From contig NZ_JAHZSV010000005.1 in assembly GCF_019457905.1 (NCBI RefSeq), positions 186,001 to 250,000 of the forward strand: a DNA stretch of 64,000 bases, in the 5' to 3' direction. This document shows positions 48,014 through 57,438 of the stretch, piece by piece. A program made the translations under genes and the position numbers. The notes beneath the pieces were generated by a model. The model did not search any database. It saw only the letters and a list, made by a program, of their open reading frames with translations, and was not told where the DNA came from. The DNA comes from Flagellimonas abyssi (GTDB taxonomy: Bacteria; Bacteroidota; Bacteroidia; Flavobacteriales; Flavobacteriaceae). The first letter of the stretch is position 1; each line of letters begins with the position of its first letter.

Positions 48014-48478
48014 TTATTGGTGAAGTTCAAAAATAGCTTCAATTTCTACTGCAATATTTCCTGGAAGCATCATACCGACCGCACTTCGCGATCCGATTCC
48101 GTTCTCTTCTCCAAAAATATCGGCCATCAGTTCACTAAAACCATTGATCACGTAGGGTTGTTTCCCAAAGTCTGGAGTGCAATTCACCATGCCCAATACT
48201 TTTACCATTCTTTTGATTTTGTCCAAGCTTCCAAAGTGTGTCGTAATCGTGGATAGCATGGTCAATCCCACCTGACGAGCCGCCAGTTTGGCCTGATCCT
48301 CATCAAGATCGTCTCCAGCACGCCCCGTCATTAGGGAGCCATCCAAATTAACCGGCCCTTGACCCGATACGTACAAAAAATTACCGACCACTAAAACAGG
48401 TCGATACACGCCCGCAGGTGGCGGGGCAGGAGGTAATTGGAGGTTCAATGCCTCCATTCTTTTTGATGGTGATTCCAT
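48014..48478 (-). CDS. RidA-family protein (enamine/imine deaminase type)
   Basis: 154 residues from ATG 48478. The frame extends upstream into GntP to 48562, which is rejected. Signatures are PPAGVYRPVLVVGNFLYVSGQGP, AARQVGLTMLSTI, and the C-terminal GSRSAVGMMLPGNIAVEIEAI, where the family Arg and Glu are present. The fold is the YjgF/RidA trimer; members hydrolyse reactive enamines made by PLP enzymes. The operon partners suggest it handles by-products of amino-acid breakdown. Confidence 0.93.
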   Translation of the reverse strand: MESPSKRMEALNLQLPPAPPPAGVYRPVLVVGNFLYVSGQGPVNLDGSLMTGRAGDDLDEDQAKLAARQVGLTMLSTITTHFGSLDKIKRMVKVLGMVNCTPDFGKQPYVINGFSELMADIFGEENGIGSRSAVGMMLPGNIAVEIEAIFELHQ

Positions 48479-48489
48479 AAGTTTTATTG

Positions 48490-49803
48490 TTAGATTATAC
48501 TGTTGATGGCCAAAACGCCCAAGAGTCCCATAACGCCGACCAAGGTTTCCATAACGGTCCAAGTGGAAAGGGTTTCCTTCACTGAAAGGTTAAAATATTC
48601 CTTGAACATCCAAAAGCCCGTATCGTTGACGTGGGAAAGCATTAAACTTCCCGAGCCGATGGCCAAAACCATTAACTCTGGGCTTGTTCCCGTGCCCGAA
48701 GCCAGCGGAAGTACAATACCTGCGGCAGTAAGTCCTGCAACGGTGGCGGACCCTACACTAACGCGTATGGCGGTGGCAATGAGCCAGGCCAGTACCAAAG
48801 GTGAAATGCTTGACCCTTTTAAGCTGTCGGCAATATATTCGCTTACTTGACTGTCTATCAAAACTTCCTTTAATGCCCCAGCTCCAGCAATGATCAATAG
48901 AATCATGGTAATACTGGAAACGGAAGTGGACAGGGAATCCATAATGGTACTCATTTCCTTGCCTTTGACGAGCCCAAGTGAGTAGATGGCAATAAGTACC
49001 GAAATCAGCAAAGCTATCACGGGATTACCTATAAAGGTGAGTATATTTCTGAGTACGCCTTCTTCCAAAAATTGCTCGGCAGCAATACCAACCCCGATAA
49101 AGATGATTGGGGACAGGGCGGTTAAAATACTTGTTGCGGTCGATGGCAACTGTTCCTGGGGTATGGGCTCGGCATTGTAAAACTCTTTTAATGGTTTTGC
49201 CTCAATTTTTTTAATTGTACGGGCAAACAAGGGTCCCGCTACTATTATTGCTGGTATGGCGACAATAAGACCGTACATTAATGTTTTGCCAATATCCGCA
49301 TTGAACATGGCAGCAATGGCCGTTGGAGCGGGGTGGGGAGGAAGGTAGCCATGCGTTACAGATAAAGAGGTAAGCATGGGCAATCCCACATAAAGCAAGG
49401 GTAATCCCGTTGAAAAGGCTACGGTAAAGACCAAGGGTATCAAAATAACAAAGCCCACGGAGTAGAACATCGGGATACCTACAATAAAACCAGTGACCAC
49501 CATGGCCCATTGCACGTGTTTTACGCCAAATTTGTTGACCAATTGCGTCGTGATCTGTTGAGCGGCGCCGCTATCGGCCACCAATTTCCCCAACATGGCC
49601 CCAAGCCCCAGAATAAGAACCAGAAAGCCCAATGTGTTTCCTATTCCCCTTTGTATGGATTGTACCAAATTTGCCAGTTCCATTCCTTGAAAAATGCCTA
49701 CAAACAGGCATACGATAATGAAGGACAGAAAAGCATTGAGTTTAAATTTTGCGATAAGCAAGAAGAGCAGTAAAATACCTAGGACGGCAATGATCAGTGG
49801 CAT
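48490..49803 (-). CDS. GntP-family permease
   Basis: 437 residues, about 12 membrane helices; the opening MPLIIAVLGILLLFLLIAKF and motifs such as PHPAPTAIAAMFNADIGKT, MSTIMDSLSTSVSSITMILL and SVGSATVAGLTAAGIVLP are those of the gluconate:H+ symporter family. Members also carry D-serine (DsdX) and other small acids. The next genes (RidA, M19 dipeptidase) argue for an amino-acid-related substrate rather than gluconate, but this is inference. It is the first gene of its operon. Confidence 0.93.
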   Translation of the reverse strand: MPLIIAVLGILLLFLLIAKFKLNAFLSFIIVCLFVGIFQGMELANLVQSIQRGIGNTLGFLVLILGLGAMLGKLVADSGAAQQITTQLVNKFGVKHVQWAMVVTGFIVGIPMFYSVGFVILIPLVFTVAFSTGLPLLYVGLPMLTSLSVTHGYLPPHPAPTAIAAMFNADIGKTLMYGLIVAIPAIIVAGPLFARTIKKIEAKPLKEFYNAEPIPQEQLPSTATSILTALSPIIFIGVGIAAEQFLEEGVLRNILTFIGNPVIALLISVLIAIYSLGLVKGKEMSTIMDSLSTSVSSITMILLIIAGAGALKEVLIDSQVSEYIADSLKGSSISPLVLAWLIATAIRVSVGSATVAGLTAAGIVLPLASGTGTSPELMVLAIGSGSLMLSHVNDTGFWMFKEYFNLSVKETLSTWTVMETLVGVMGLLGVLAINSII

Positions 49804-49903
49804 ATTTAGGATATGGTTTTGAGCTAAAATAAGGATTTAAATGTAATGGCATTCAAAAGTTGTAGATTTCTAAAATTTTGACAGTAAAATATGATATAAA
49901 TAA

Positions 49904-49937
49904 AAATCCCCTCCCGAGAAGTCAGGGGAGGGGATTT
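49904..49937 (-). terminator. Rho-independent terminator after clpB
   Basis: AAATCCCCTCCC (49904-49915) and GGGAGGGGATTT (49926-49937) form a perfect 12-bp stem. On the minus strand it is followed by a T-rich tract (TTTTTATTTATAT), so it terminates clpB. Confidence 0.93.
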
Positions 49938-49961
49938 CATGACTGAAATTTATTTGGAGAA

Positions 49962-52562
49962 TTATTCTACCAATTCATCTTGATTTCTGAACACCAACTG
50001 ATCGTCAAAGGAATCCAAGAGCACTATGCTGTCGGAGGTTATTTTTCCTGACAACAACTCTTTGGAAAGGTTGTTCAAGACCTCTTTCTGAATCAATCGT
50101 TTTACAGGTCGAGCGCCGTATTGAGGGTCGAAACCTTTTGCTGCCAAGTAGTCTATCGCTTCTTGGGTAGCATCGAGGGTAATGTTTTGCTTGGCCAACA
50201 TTTTCTTCAAGTTTTCCAATTGCAATCCCACAATATCCTTGATGTCCGATTTGCTCAATGGAGCAAACATGATGATGTCATCAATACGGTTCAAAAACTC
50301 GGGTCTGATGGTCTTACGAAGCAATCCCAGCACTTCTACCCTTGCTGCCTCGGAAGCACTTTCCACATCTACGGCATCTTCAAACTTCTCCTGAATGATG
50401 TGGCTTCCCATATTACTCGTCATTATAATGATGGAGTTCTTGAAATCGGCTACGCGACCTTTGTTATCGGTCAACCTTCCTTCATCCAATACTTGCAATA
50501 AGATGTTGAAGGTATCGGGGTGTGCTTTTTCAATCTCATCCAACAAGATGACGGAATAGGGTTTCCTTCTCACGGCTTCGGTCAACTGACCTCCCTCATC
50601 ATAACCCACATACCCTGGAGGCGCACCTACCAATCGGCTCACGGAGTGGCGCTCTTGGTATTCGCTCATATCTATCCTTGTGATGGCGTTTTCATCATCG
50701 AACAGATAGGCGGCCAAGGTTTTGGCCAGCTCGGTCTTACCTACACCGGTTGTACCCAAGAATAGAAACGAACCGATGGGCTTTTTGGCGTCCTGCAATC
50801 CCGCTCTGCTTCTTCGTATGGCATCGGATACCGCGATAATCGCCTCATCTTGACCAACTACCCGTTTGTGCAGTACATCTTCCAGTTTCAGGAGTTTTTC
50901 GCGTTCGCTCTGCATCATCTTGTTCACTGGAATGCCCGTCCACTTGGCAACTACTTCGGCAATGTCCTCATAAGTGACTTCCTCTTTGATCAAGGTGCCC
51001 GCAGTTTGCTGTTCCGCCAACTCATCTTGGAGTTTTTCCAATCGTTCTTGGGCCTCCTTTATTTTGCCGTAGCGCAATTCGGCCACTTTTCCGTAATCGC
51101 CGTTTCGTTCGGCACGTTCGGCCTCAATCTTATAGTTTTCAATATCCTCTTTTGTTTTTTGGATGTTGTCCACCACGGTTTTTTCGCTTTCCCATTTGGC
51201 AAAGATTTCGTTTCGTTCTTCCTTAAGGTTGGCGAGATCCAAATTCAAGGTTTTCAATTTAGACGTATCGTTTTCCCTTTTGATGGCCTCCAACTCAATC
51301 TCCAATTGCATTATTTTACGGTCGAGCACATCCAATTCCTCGGGTTTGGAGTTGATTTCCATACGAAGTTTGGAAGCTGCCTCATCCATAAGGTCTATGG
51401 CCTTATCCGGCAAAAACCTATTGGTAATGTAGCGTTGTGATAACTCCACGGCACCGATTACAGCTTCGTCCTTGATACGGACCTTGTGGTGTGCCTCATA
51501 TTTTTCCTTGATTCCCCTAAGGATGGAAATGGCACTCTCGGTATCGGGCTCGTCCACCATCACTTTCTGGAACCTACGCTCCAAGGCTTTATCCTTTTCA
51601 AAATACTTTTGATACTCGTCCAACGTAGTGGCGCCAATGGCCCGCAATTCGCCACGCGCCAAAGCAGGCTTCAGGATGTTTGCGGCATCCATCGCGCCTT
51701 GTCCGCCACCTGCACCCACCAAGGTGTGGATCTCATCAATAAAGAGCACAATGTTCCCGTCCGATGAGGTTACCTCTTTGATTACGGCTTTCAAGCGTTC
51801 CTCGAACTCTCCTTTATATTTGGCACCCGCAATAAGCGCACCCATATCCAGGGAATAAATGACTTTATCTTTCAGGTTTTCGGGTACATCCCCTTGAATG
51901 ATTCGATGTGCCAAGCCTTCGGCAATGGCTGTTTTACCCACACCGGGCTCACCTACCAACATGGGGTTGTTCTTGGTGCGTCTGGATAAAATCTGCAAAA
52001 CCCTACGGATTTCCTCGTCCCGTCCGATTACGGGGTCCAATTTGCCACTATCGGCCATTTGGTTGAGGTTGTTCGCATATTTGTCCAGTGAATTATAAGT
52101 TTCCTCCGCGCTTTGTGATGTCACCTTACCGCCCTTGCGTAGTTCTTCAATGGCTGCTTTCAAATCTTTTTCGGTCACTCCCTGATCCTTTAGGATTTGG
52201 GCGACTTTACTTTTGGATTTGAAAATGGCCAATAATAGGTGTTCAACGGAAACGTATTCATCGCCCATGTTTTTGGCCACGATGCTTGCTTCGTTGACGG
52301 TTTTTCCAGCTTCTCTGGAAAGCATGATTTCCCCTCCCGATACTTTTGAAAAGCTCTGGAGTTCCTTGTCCAATATTTGGTTGATGAGATTGGTATTGAC
52401 GTTCAATTTTTTCAAAATGAAAGGCAACACGTTTTCATCGACCTCGGCGATAGCCTTGAACAAGTGTTCGTTTTCTATTTGTTGATGCCCAAATTCTTGG
52501 GCCAATTGCTGGGCCCTCTGAATGGCTTCTTGTGATTTTATGGTAAAATTATTAAAGTTCAT
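49962..52562 (-). CDS. clpB: ATP-dependent chaperone ClpB
   Basis: 866 residues, typical length. It has an N-terminal Clp_N domain (1-145), the first AAA+ module with Walker A GEPGVGKTA, the coiled-coil middle domain (about 405-525) that defines ClpB and binds DnaK, and the second AAA+ module with GTTGVGKTELAKTL and IDMSEYQERHSVSRL. It disaggregates proteins with DnaK in the cytosol after heat stress. No heat-shock operator such as CIRCE is visible upstream. Confidence 0.98.
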   Translation of the reverse strand: MNFNNFTIKSQEAIQRAQQLAQEFGHQQIENEHLFKAIAEVDENVLPFILKKLNVNTNLINQILDKELQSFSKVSGGEIMLSREAGKTVNEASIVAKNMGDEYVSVEHLLLAIFKSKSKVAQILKDQGVTEKDLKAAIEELRKGGKVTSQSAEETYNSLDKYANNLNQMADSGKLDPVIGRDEEIRRVLQILSRRTKNNPMLVGEPGVGKTAIAEGLAHRIIQGDVPENLKDKVIYSLDMGALIAGAKYKGEFEERLKAVIKEVTSSDGNIVLFIDEIHTLVGAGGGQGAMDAANILKPALARGELRAIGATTLDEYQKYFEKDKALERRFQKVMVDEPDTESAISILRGIKEKYEAHHKVRIKDEAVIGAVELSQRYITNRFLPDKAIDLMDEAASKLRMEINSKPEELDVLDRKIMQLEIELEAIKRENDTSKLKTLNLDLANLKEERNEIFAKWESEKTVVDNIQKTKEDIENYKIEAERAERNGDYGKVAELRYGKIKEAQERLEKLQDELAEQQTAGTLIKEEVTYEDIAEVVAKWTGIPVNKMMQSEREKLLKLEDVLHKRVVGQDEAIIAVSDAIRRSRAGLQDAKKPIGSFLFLGTTGVGKTELAKTLAAYLFDDENAITRIDMSEYQERHSVSRLVGAPPGYVGYDEGGQLTEAVRRKPYSVILLDEIEKAHPDTFNILLQVLDEGRLTDNKGRVADFKNSIIIMTSNMGSHIIQEKFEDAVDVESASEAARVEVLGLLRKTIRPEFLNRIDDIIMFAPLSKSDIKDIVGLQLENLKKMLAKQNITLDATQEAIDYLAAKGFDPQYGARPVKRLIQKEVLNNLSKELLSGKITSDSIVLLDSFDDQLVFRNQDELVE

Positions 52563-52693
52563 TGCTGTTGTTTTTGTAAAGGAATGTCAACAATCCTACC
52601 AATACATGATTACGGTCAAAATGTCTTGAAAAATCAGCAATAGCGAGACATTTCGTCAGTTGTAAGCTTTTTGGTCGCTCCCGACTTATCCTG

Positions 52694-52701
52694 TAAATTT
52701 G
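52694..52701 (+). promoter_or_regulatory. Candidate -7 promoter box almost touching the ytxJ start codon
   Basis: TAAATTTG fits TAnnTTTG and ends 4 bases before the ATG. Calibrated on the SRP RNA promoter, transcription would begin at about the start codon itself, predicting a leaderless mRNA or a chance match. Confidence 0.4.
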
Positions 52702-52705
52702 TATT

Positions 52706-53089
52706 ATGGGAATATTTGACAGCGTCTTCGGAAAGAAAGAGAAAAAGGAAAAGAAAGCATTGCCTTGGATTACATTGGAATCCGTTGCCCAATTGGAGGA
52801 AATCGTGGAAAAATCAAAAAACAAATCCCAAGTCATCTATAAGCATTCCAGCACTTGTGGAATCAGTAGGATGGTTTTGGGGATGTTCACCGATTCTTTT
52901 GATATGGATACGGATGTGGACCTCTATTTTTTAACGATACAGGACCACAGGGATGTGTCCAACACCATAGCCGATAAATTTGAAGTTAGGCACGAGTCAC
53001 CCCAATTATTGGTGGTCAAAAACGGGGAGGTGGTTTTTCATACCTCGCACGGGGCCATTTCGGAAATGGACTTTATGAAGTATTTATAA
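52706..53089 (+). CDS. ytxJ: Bacillithiol-system redox protein YtxJ
   Basis: 127 residues with a thioredoxin-like fold. The redox site is the single Cys in KHSSTCGISRMVLGM (thioredoxins have CxxC), as in YtxJ/DUF2847, followed by YFLTIQDHRDVSN and ESPQLLVVKNGEVVFHTSHGAI. In organisms with bacillithiol it is thought to remove bacillithiol from protein thiols. The N-terminus is basic and rich in lysine (KKEKKEKK). It stands alone, convergent with the gene at 53168. Confidence 0.92.
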   Translation: MGIFDSVFGKKEKKEKKALPWITLESVAQLEEIVEKSKNKSQVIYKHSSTCGISRMVLGMFTDSFDMDTDVDLYFLTIQDHRDVSNTIADKFEVRHESPQLLVVKNGEVVFHTSHGAISEMDFMKYL

Positions 53090-53104
53090 AAAAGAAGAAG
53101 TTCA

Positions 53105-53160
53105 TGTCAGTTCGAGCGCAGTCGAGAACTTAAAACATCCCGACTGAGCTCGATGTGACA
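53105..53160. repeat. Palindromic GAGCGNAGTCGA-type element between convergent genes
   Basis: Left arm TGTCAGTTCGAGCGCAGTCG (core 53114-53125) and right arm CGACTGAGCTCGATGTGACA (about 53141-53160) form an imperfect 20-bp stem. It belongs to the same family as the prmC, 14050, 18221 and 18280 copies and is the most complete intergenic one. It may act as a bidirectional transcription stop between ytxJ and the lipoprotein gene. Confidence 0.85.
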
Positions 53161-53167
53161 CAATCTT

Positions 53168-54352
53168 TTAGTTGAACTGATATTTTGAGATGATGCTCTT
53201 GAGCCGTAGTTTAAGGTCCTCACCTGCATCGTAGACCATTTGTTCGTTGGAAGGGAAAGGTACTTCCCTTGCGTTCAGGTACAACATTAAATCGTCCTCC
53301 AAAGCTCTTTTGTCACCTTGGTAATTGGCGAAAATATGCTCGAAAAAGAACTCACTAGATAGGGGATAGGAGTTGATTACCTGCCCGTTCCGTAAATCCG
53401 TGAAACTAACCTTTGCACCGATTTGTGCGGTTTTAGTTTGTGTAAACTGAAACAATTTACAGGTTACCGTGCGCATCTTGTCAATTTTTATCTTGTTCCC
53501 CAAGCTATCTTTTACGACGTTGCCTTCGCGGTCTAAAAGATATTCCCAGCCATCTTTGATTTGTCTTTCTTTGATGACTTGTGTCTCATTGATACGCTCT
53601 GGCGATACATTGATTTCCATAAAATCAAGATTCATCGCATAATCATATTTTACATTGGCCAAAGGAGTGGTATGGTATTGCAACCAGAAGTTGTCGATTC
53701 CAAAGGCATTAAAATCCAAAAGTTCGGATTCCAAACGTTCTGGAATGATCTGCTGTGTTTGATTAGCAATATCCACCCTTACAAATTCGAGTCCCTTGTT
53801 ATAGGCTTCATCCATTTTGGATACAGTTTCCCTGTAGCCTGGATTTATTTCCTGCAAATATTTTAAATCTTCGTAGGCTGTTCTGTAATCTGCCTTGTAT
53901 TTTGCGGAAGCCAACAGATTGGAGGCGTTTTGGTACAGATGTTCGGAAAAATCATCCTTAGTGTTCAAAATGCTGTTGTCGTAGTCCACAAAATTGAACT
54001 CGGCCGTTCTGCCTTCATCTTCAATATACAACGGCAATAGTGGCCTGATGCGCTGTTGAATCTGTTTTAATTGTAAATATTTGTTGTAGATAGTCTCCAA
54101 GTTGGCCGGGTTCCCATCATTTTGAAGAAAAGCAATTTCCTGCTGTTCCCTAGCGGCATTTTTGGCAAATGCTTCTTCCAAAAGGATAATGTATTCCTGA
54201 TGCCCTTTCTTGGTTTTGTTCTCGGCCAAATTCTTAATGGCCTTGTTCATGGCGGTGGAATAATTCCCCGTATTCAAGGCCTCTTGTGTTTTCTTTACGC
54301 CACTGCAAGCGCTTAAAACTATAATTGTGGTTAAGAGTAAAAGTTTTTTCAT
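53168..54352 (-). CDS. Lipoprotein of unknown function (394 aa)
   Basis: The signal MKKLLLLTTIIVLSAC ends in a lipobox; ATG 54352 is chosen over ATG 54361 because it gives the standard KK start. The mature part begins SGVKKTQEALNTGNYSTAMN with helical TPR-like segments (AIKNLAENKTKKGHQEYIIL; YRTAYEDLKYLQEINPGYRE). It then turns into a beta-rich region including LDFMEINVSPERIN and DGWEYLLDREGNVVKDSLGN. I do not recognise the family, though lipoproteins with this layout occur in related genomes. It is probably anchored in the outer membrane, facing the periplasm. Confidence 0.8.
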   Translation of the reverse strand: MKKLLLLTTIIVLSACSGVKKTQEALNTGNYSTAMNKAIKNLAENKTKKGHQEYIILLEEAFAKNAAREQQEIAFLQNDGNPANLETIYNKYLQLKQIQQRIRPLLPLYIEDEGRTAEFNFVDYDNSILNTKDDFSEHLYQNASNLLASAKYKADYRTAYEDLKYLQEINPGYRETVSKMDEAYNKGLEFVRVDIANQTQQIIPERLESELLDFNAFGIDNFWLQYHTTPLANVKYDYAMNLDFMEINVSPERINETQVIKERQIKDGWEYLLDREGNVVKDSLGNKIKIDKMRTVTCKLFQFTQTKTAQIGAKVSFTDLRNGQVINSYPLSSEFFFEHIFANYQGDKRALEDDLMLYLNAREVPFPSNEQMVYDAGEDLKLRLKSIISKYQFN

Positions 54353-54594
54353 ATTGGTCAACTTTATGGTTGTTTAGGGGGAATTCAATAGCTGTGCCAA
54401 AAATCCTCATCCTATTAACGAAAAAGGTGATATTGTAGTATATCTTCAATAAAAACCCTTTTAAATGGAGGGCTGTACAGGATTTGATTTTTTCACAGAA
54501 TTGTTAATTGCCGTTTAATAAAATTACATCTCAACCTTATTTTTATAGATGGAAATCCCCTTTCAATTCGTAATTTTACGCCCTTAATTAAACA

Positions 54595-55878
54595 ATGGGC
54601 AACATGCAACGAGACCAGAAGATTTTTGAACTTATAGCACAAGAAAAGGAAAGACAGTTGGAGGGTATTGAACTAATAGCTTCCGAAAACTTTGTAAGTC
54701 CGCAAGTAATGGAGGCTGCAGGCTCCGTGCTTACGAACAAATATGCCGAAGGATATCCCGGAAAGCGCTATTATGGCGGTTGCGAAGTTGTTGACCAAGT
54801 GGAACAATTGGCCATTGATCGTGCCAAGGAACTTTTTGGGGCAGCTTATGCTAATGTACAGCCCCACTCGGGTTCACAGGCCAATGCATCTGTTTACCAT
54901 GCCTGTCTGAATGCAGGAGATAAAATTTTAGGTTTTGATTTGTCCCATGGAGGGCATTTGACCCACGGTTCACCCGTAAATTTCTCCGGGAAATTGTACA
55001 ATCCGGTTTTTTATGGGGTTGATGAGGAGACCGGCATGTTGAACTACGACAAAATTCAGGAGATTGCGGACAAGGAAAAGCCCAAATTGATCATTGCCGG
55101 TGCTTCGGCCTATTCAAGGGATATGGACTTTAAACGATTCCGTGAGATTGCAGATAGTGTCGGTGCTATTTTGTTGGCCGATATTTCGCATCCGGCTGGT
55201 TTGATAGCCAAAGGTATTTTGAACGATCCCATTCCACATTGCCATATTGTTACCACAACTACCCATAAAACCCTACGTGGCCCACGTGGCGGTCTTATTT
55301 TGATGGGAGAGAATTTTGATAATCCATTCGGCATCAAACTAAAGAATGGAAACTTGAGAAAAATGTCAGCTTTGTTGGATTTGGCTGTGTTCCCAGGGAA
55401 TCAAGGAGGACCTTTGGAGCACATCATCGCTGCCAAGGCCATTGCCTTTGGCGAAGCACTTACCGATGACTATTTGCACTACATGGTTCAAGTGAAAAAG
55501 AACGCTGCTGCCATGGCCAAAGCTTTTATGGACAGGGATTACAAAGTAATTTCCGGAGGTACGGACAATCATATGATGCTGATAGACCTACGGAACAAAG
55601 ATATTTCTGGTAAAGAAGCGGAAGAGGTATTGGTAAAAGCCGACATTACTGCGAACAAGAATATGGTGCCTTTTGATGATAAATCACCGTTCATCACCTC
55701 TGGAATCCGTTTTGGTACTTCAGCCATTACCACTAGAGGTCTCAAGGAGGCGGATATGGAGACGGTTGTGGGCTTTATTGATGAGATCATCACCGATGCA
55801 GGGAATGAGAAGAAGGTAGCTGAAATAAAACAAAAGGTCAACGACTTGATGAAATCGCGACCTTTGTTCAGTGCTTAG
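54595..55878 (+). CDS. glyA: Serine hydroxymethyltransferase
   Basis: 427 residues, PLP enzyme making glycine and methylene-tetrahydrofolate from serine. Signatures are [55 protein letters not shown], the PLP lysine in [15 protein letters not shown], and [11 protein letters not shown] 54595 gives MGNMQRDQ; the second ATG at 54604 ([15 protein letters not shown]) fits the family equally well. It has its own long upstream region of 240 bases and a TAATTTTA promoter-like box near 54572. Confidence 0.98.
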   Translation: MGNMQRDQKIFELIAQEKERQLEGIELIASENFVSPQVMEAAGSVLTNKYAEGYPGKRYYGGCEVVDQVEQLAIDRAKELFGAAYANVQPHSGSQANASVYHACLNAGDKILGFDLSHGGHLTHGSPVNFSGKLYNPVFYGVDEETGMLNYDKIQEIADKEKPKLIIAGASAYSRDMDFKRFREIADSVGAILLADISHPAGLIAKGILNDPIPHCHIVTTTTHKTLRGPRGGLILMGENFDNPFGIKLKNGNLRKMSALLDLAVFPGNQGGPLEHIIAAKAIAFGEALTDDYLHYMVQVKKNAAAMAKAFMDRDYKVISGGTDNHMMLIDLRNKDISGKEAEEVLVKADITANKNMVPFDDKSPFITSGIRFGTSAITTRGLKEADMETVVGFIDEIITDAGNEKKVAEIKQKVNDLMKSRPLFSA

Positions 55879-55895
55879 TATTTGCTAGTGGAATA

Positions 55896-56561
55896 TTATT
55901 CGAAGAGGAATATGCTTTCCTCGTAAAATTTCTTTTGTTGGAGAGAATAGATCAAGGCTTCGTGCTCTTGGTTCCCTTTATCAAAATATAGCCCCCAGTA
56001 ATTATCATAGCTGGTCTCTATATTCACCTTGAAAGGGTCGTCTTCTATGGATGTGTCCTCAAAAACCGGCACAAAAATTTCATAAGGCATTTCAGTCAAT
56101 CCTTTGGTAAAATAAACAAAGTGTTTGCCAACTAATGTCAATATATTGCTTGCATGCTCGGGAATACTATGTCTGTACAATCTCGAAATGATTATTGAAG
56201 TATCTTTAAAATGCATCGAAAGCTCCATAATATCAGTTGGATAGGCACTCTTTTGGTTAAGCACTTGAAGTGCTTTGTTAAGAGAGGAAGAAATGTTGGA
56301 ACGGCTTTCCTCGGCAAAGTTATACCCGCCCCAATCGCCATTGTTGAAATGCCTTAAGCATTCGGCAATTCCAAAATTGTGAAACAAATCTATAATAAGG
56401 TCCGTTCTATTGTTTAGGGAATCGTGTTTGCACTTTACTTTTGCGGTCGCAAAAAAATACTTTTCTAGAACTCTAAGAAAATCGTCCAGTCCATCTGTGG
56501 CCTCATAGGTTTTTGGACCAGCGTACTTATAATTTTTTTTTGATCTATTTGAAGATGACAT
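55896..56561 (-). CDS. Hypothetical protein (221 aa), family not recognised
   Basis: A soluble protein without signal or membrane helix. After a basic start (MSSSNRSKKNYKYAGPKTY) come a helical part (LDDFLRVLEKYFFATAKVKC, RTDLIIDLFHNFGIAECLRH) and a region with FEDTSIEDDPFKVNIETSYD and NYWGLYFDKGNQEHEALIYS. The last part looks beta-rich and may be a small ligand or protein-interaction domain. It is the last gene of the minus-strand regulatory block, 180 bases after the LuxR-type regulator gene. No function can be assigned. It could be a regulated target or adaptor of the two-component system. Confidence 0.7.
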   Translation of the reverse strand: MSSSNRSKKNYKYAGPKTYEATDGLDDFLRVLEKYFFATAKVKCKHDSLNNRTDLIIDLFHNFGIAECLRHFNNGDWGGYNFAEESRSNISSSLNKALQVLNQKSAYPTDIMELSMHFKDTSIIISRLYRHSIPEHASNILTLVGKHFVYFTKGLTEMPYEIFVPVFEDTSIEDDPFKVNIETSYDNYWGLYFDKGNQEHEALIYSLQQKKFYEESIFLFE

Positions 56562-56741
56562 GTGGTGTTGATTGAATTCTTATATTCTTTCAACATAAAG
56601 TTAGGATGAATCTTTTGCATGGGATTACAGATTATCCTTAAAAATTCTAGGGTTTTCCCCTTGTTTGTAAGATTTTTTTGAAAAAAATATTGAAAACGAA
56701 CCACAGAATCGAGTTGAGGCCAATTTTTTGGACAGTGATCA

Positions 56742-57410
56742 CTAAATAAAACCTCTGTTTTTTGCAGCCAATATAAGGGCCAGATCATTTTCGTTCTCTG
56801 TTCCGAATAGGGTCTTTAAATGGCGTTTTCTGTTTTCAATGGAAGAGGGGGAAAGCCTGATAAACTTCTCAAGGTCTTTGTTCTTGGTTCCTTTGGATAA
56901 ATGATAAAGAATTTGTTTATCCTTCTCATCGATTTCTATATCATTGGCCATTTTCTTTCTAATGGCACCAAGAGCTTTTGAAGAATAATACGGTGGGTCC
57001 AACATTATGGTCTTGACCGCATCTTCAAGTGTTTTGGGGTCAATATCAGTCTTTACCAAATACCCGTCCGGGTCAACTGATTTTAAGATACTATTGATTC
57101 TGAAATTGTCACTAAAAGAAGACATGAAAACGATTTTGCTACTGGGCACAATCTTACGCGCCAAAATCCCCAAATCTTCACCTGTGTAGGGTTGATCTTC
57201 GTTCGGGGCGAACAATTGTACATCCAAGAACAAAATATCATACTGAAAGGTACTCACTGAATCCTCTATGAGCTTTTTGCCCGCATGATAGGAAGTCGCC
57301 GTATCCACAATAATGTTATAGCCGTCAAAATTAATGCTCTCCAGTATAAATTTATACCCGAGCATAGTCATTTCGTGGTCGTCTATGGCCAGTATTCTCA
57401 ATGTTTTCAT
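56742..57410 (-). CDS. NarL/FixJ-family response regulator
   Basis: 222 residues from ATG 57410 (MKTLRILAIDDHEM); the frame runs on to 57446 across the kinase stop. The receiver has the acidic pair IDDHE, phospho-acceptor Asp63 in ILFLDVQL, Ser/Thr in FMSSFS, and Lys120 in YLVKTDIDP. The C-terminal LuxR-type HTH is LSKGTKNKDLEKFIRLSPSS with IENRKRHLKTLFG. The kinase gene ends 29 bases upstream. An extra loop after Asp63 (FAPNEDQPYTGEDLG) is longer than usual. Confidence 0.92.
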   Translation of the reverse strand: MKTLRILAIDDHEMTMLGYKFILESINFDGYNIIVDTATSYHAGKKLIEDSVSTFQYDILFLDVQLFAPNEDQPYTGEDLGILARKIVPSSKIVFMSSFSDNFRINSILKSVDPDGYLVKTDIDPKTLEDAVKTIMLDPPYYSSKALGAIRKKMANDIEIDEKDKQILYHLSKGTKNKDLEKFIRLSPSSIENRKRHLKTLFGTENENDLALILAAKNRGFI

Positions 57411-57438
57411 GGTAGGTTCTATTATTGTATCTGGGGAA

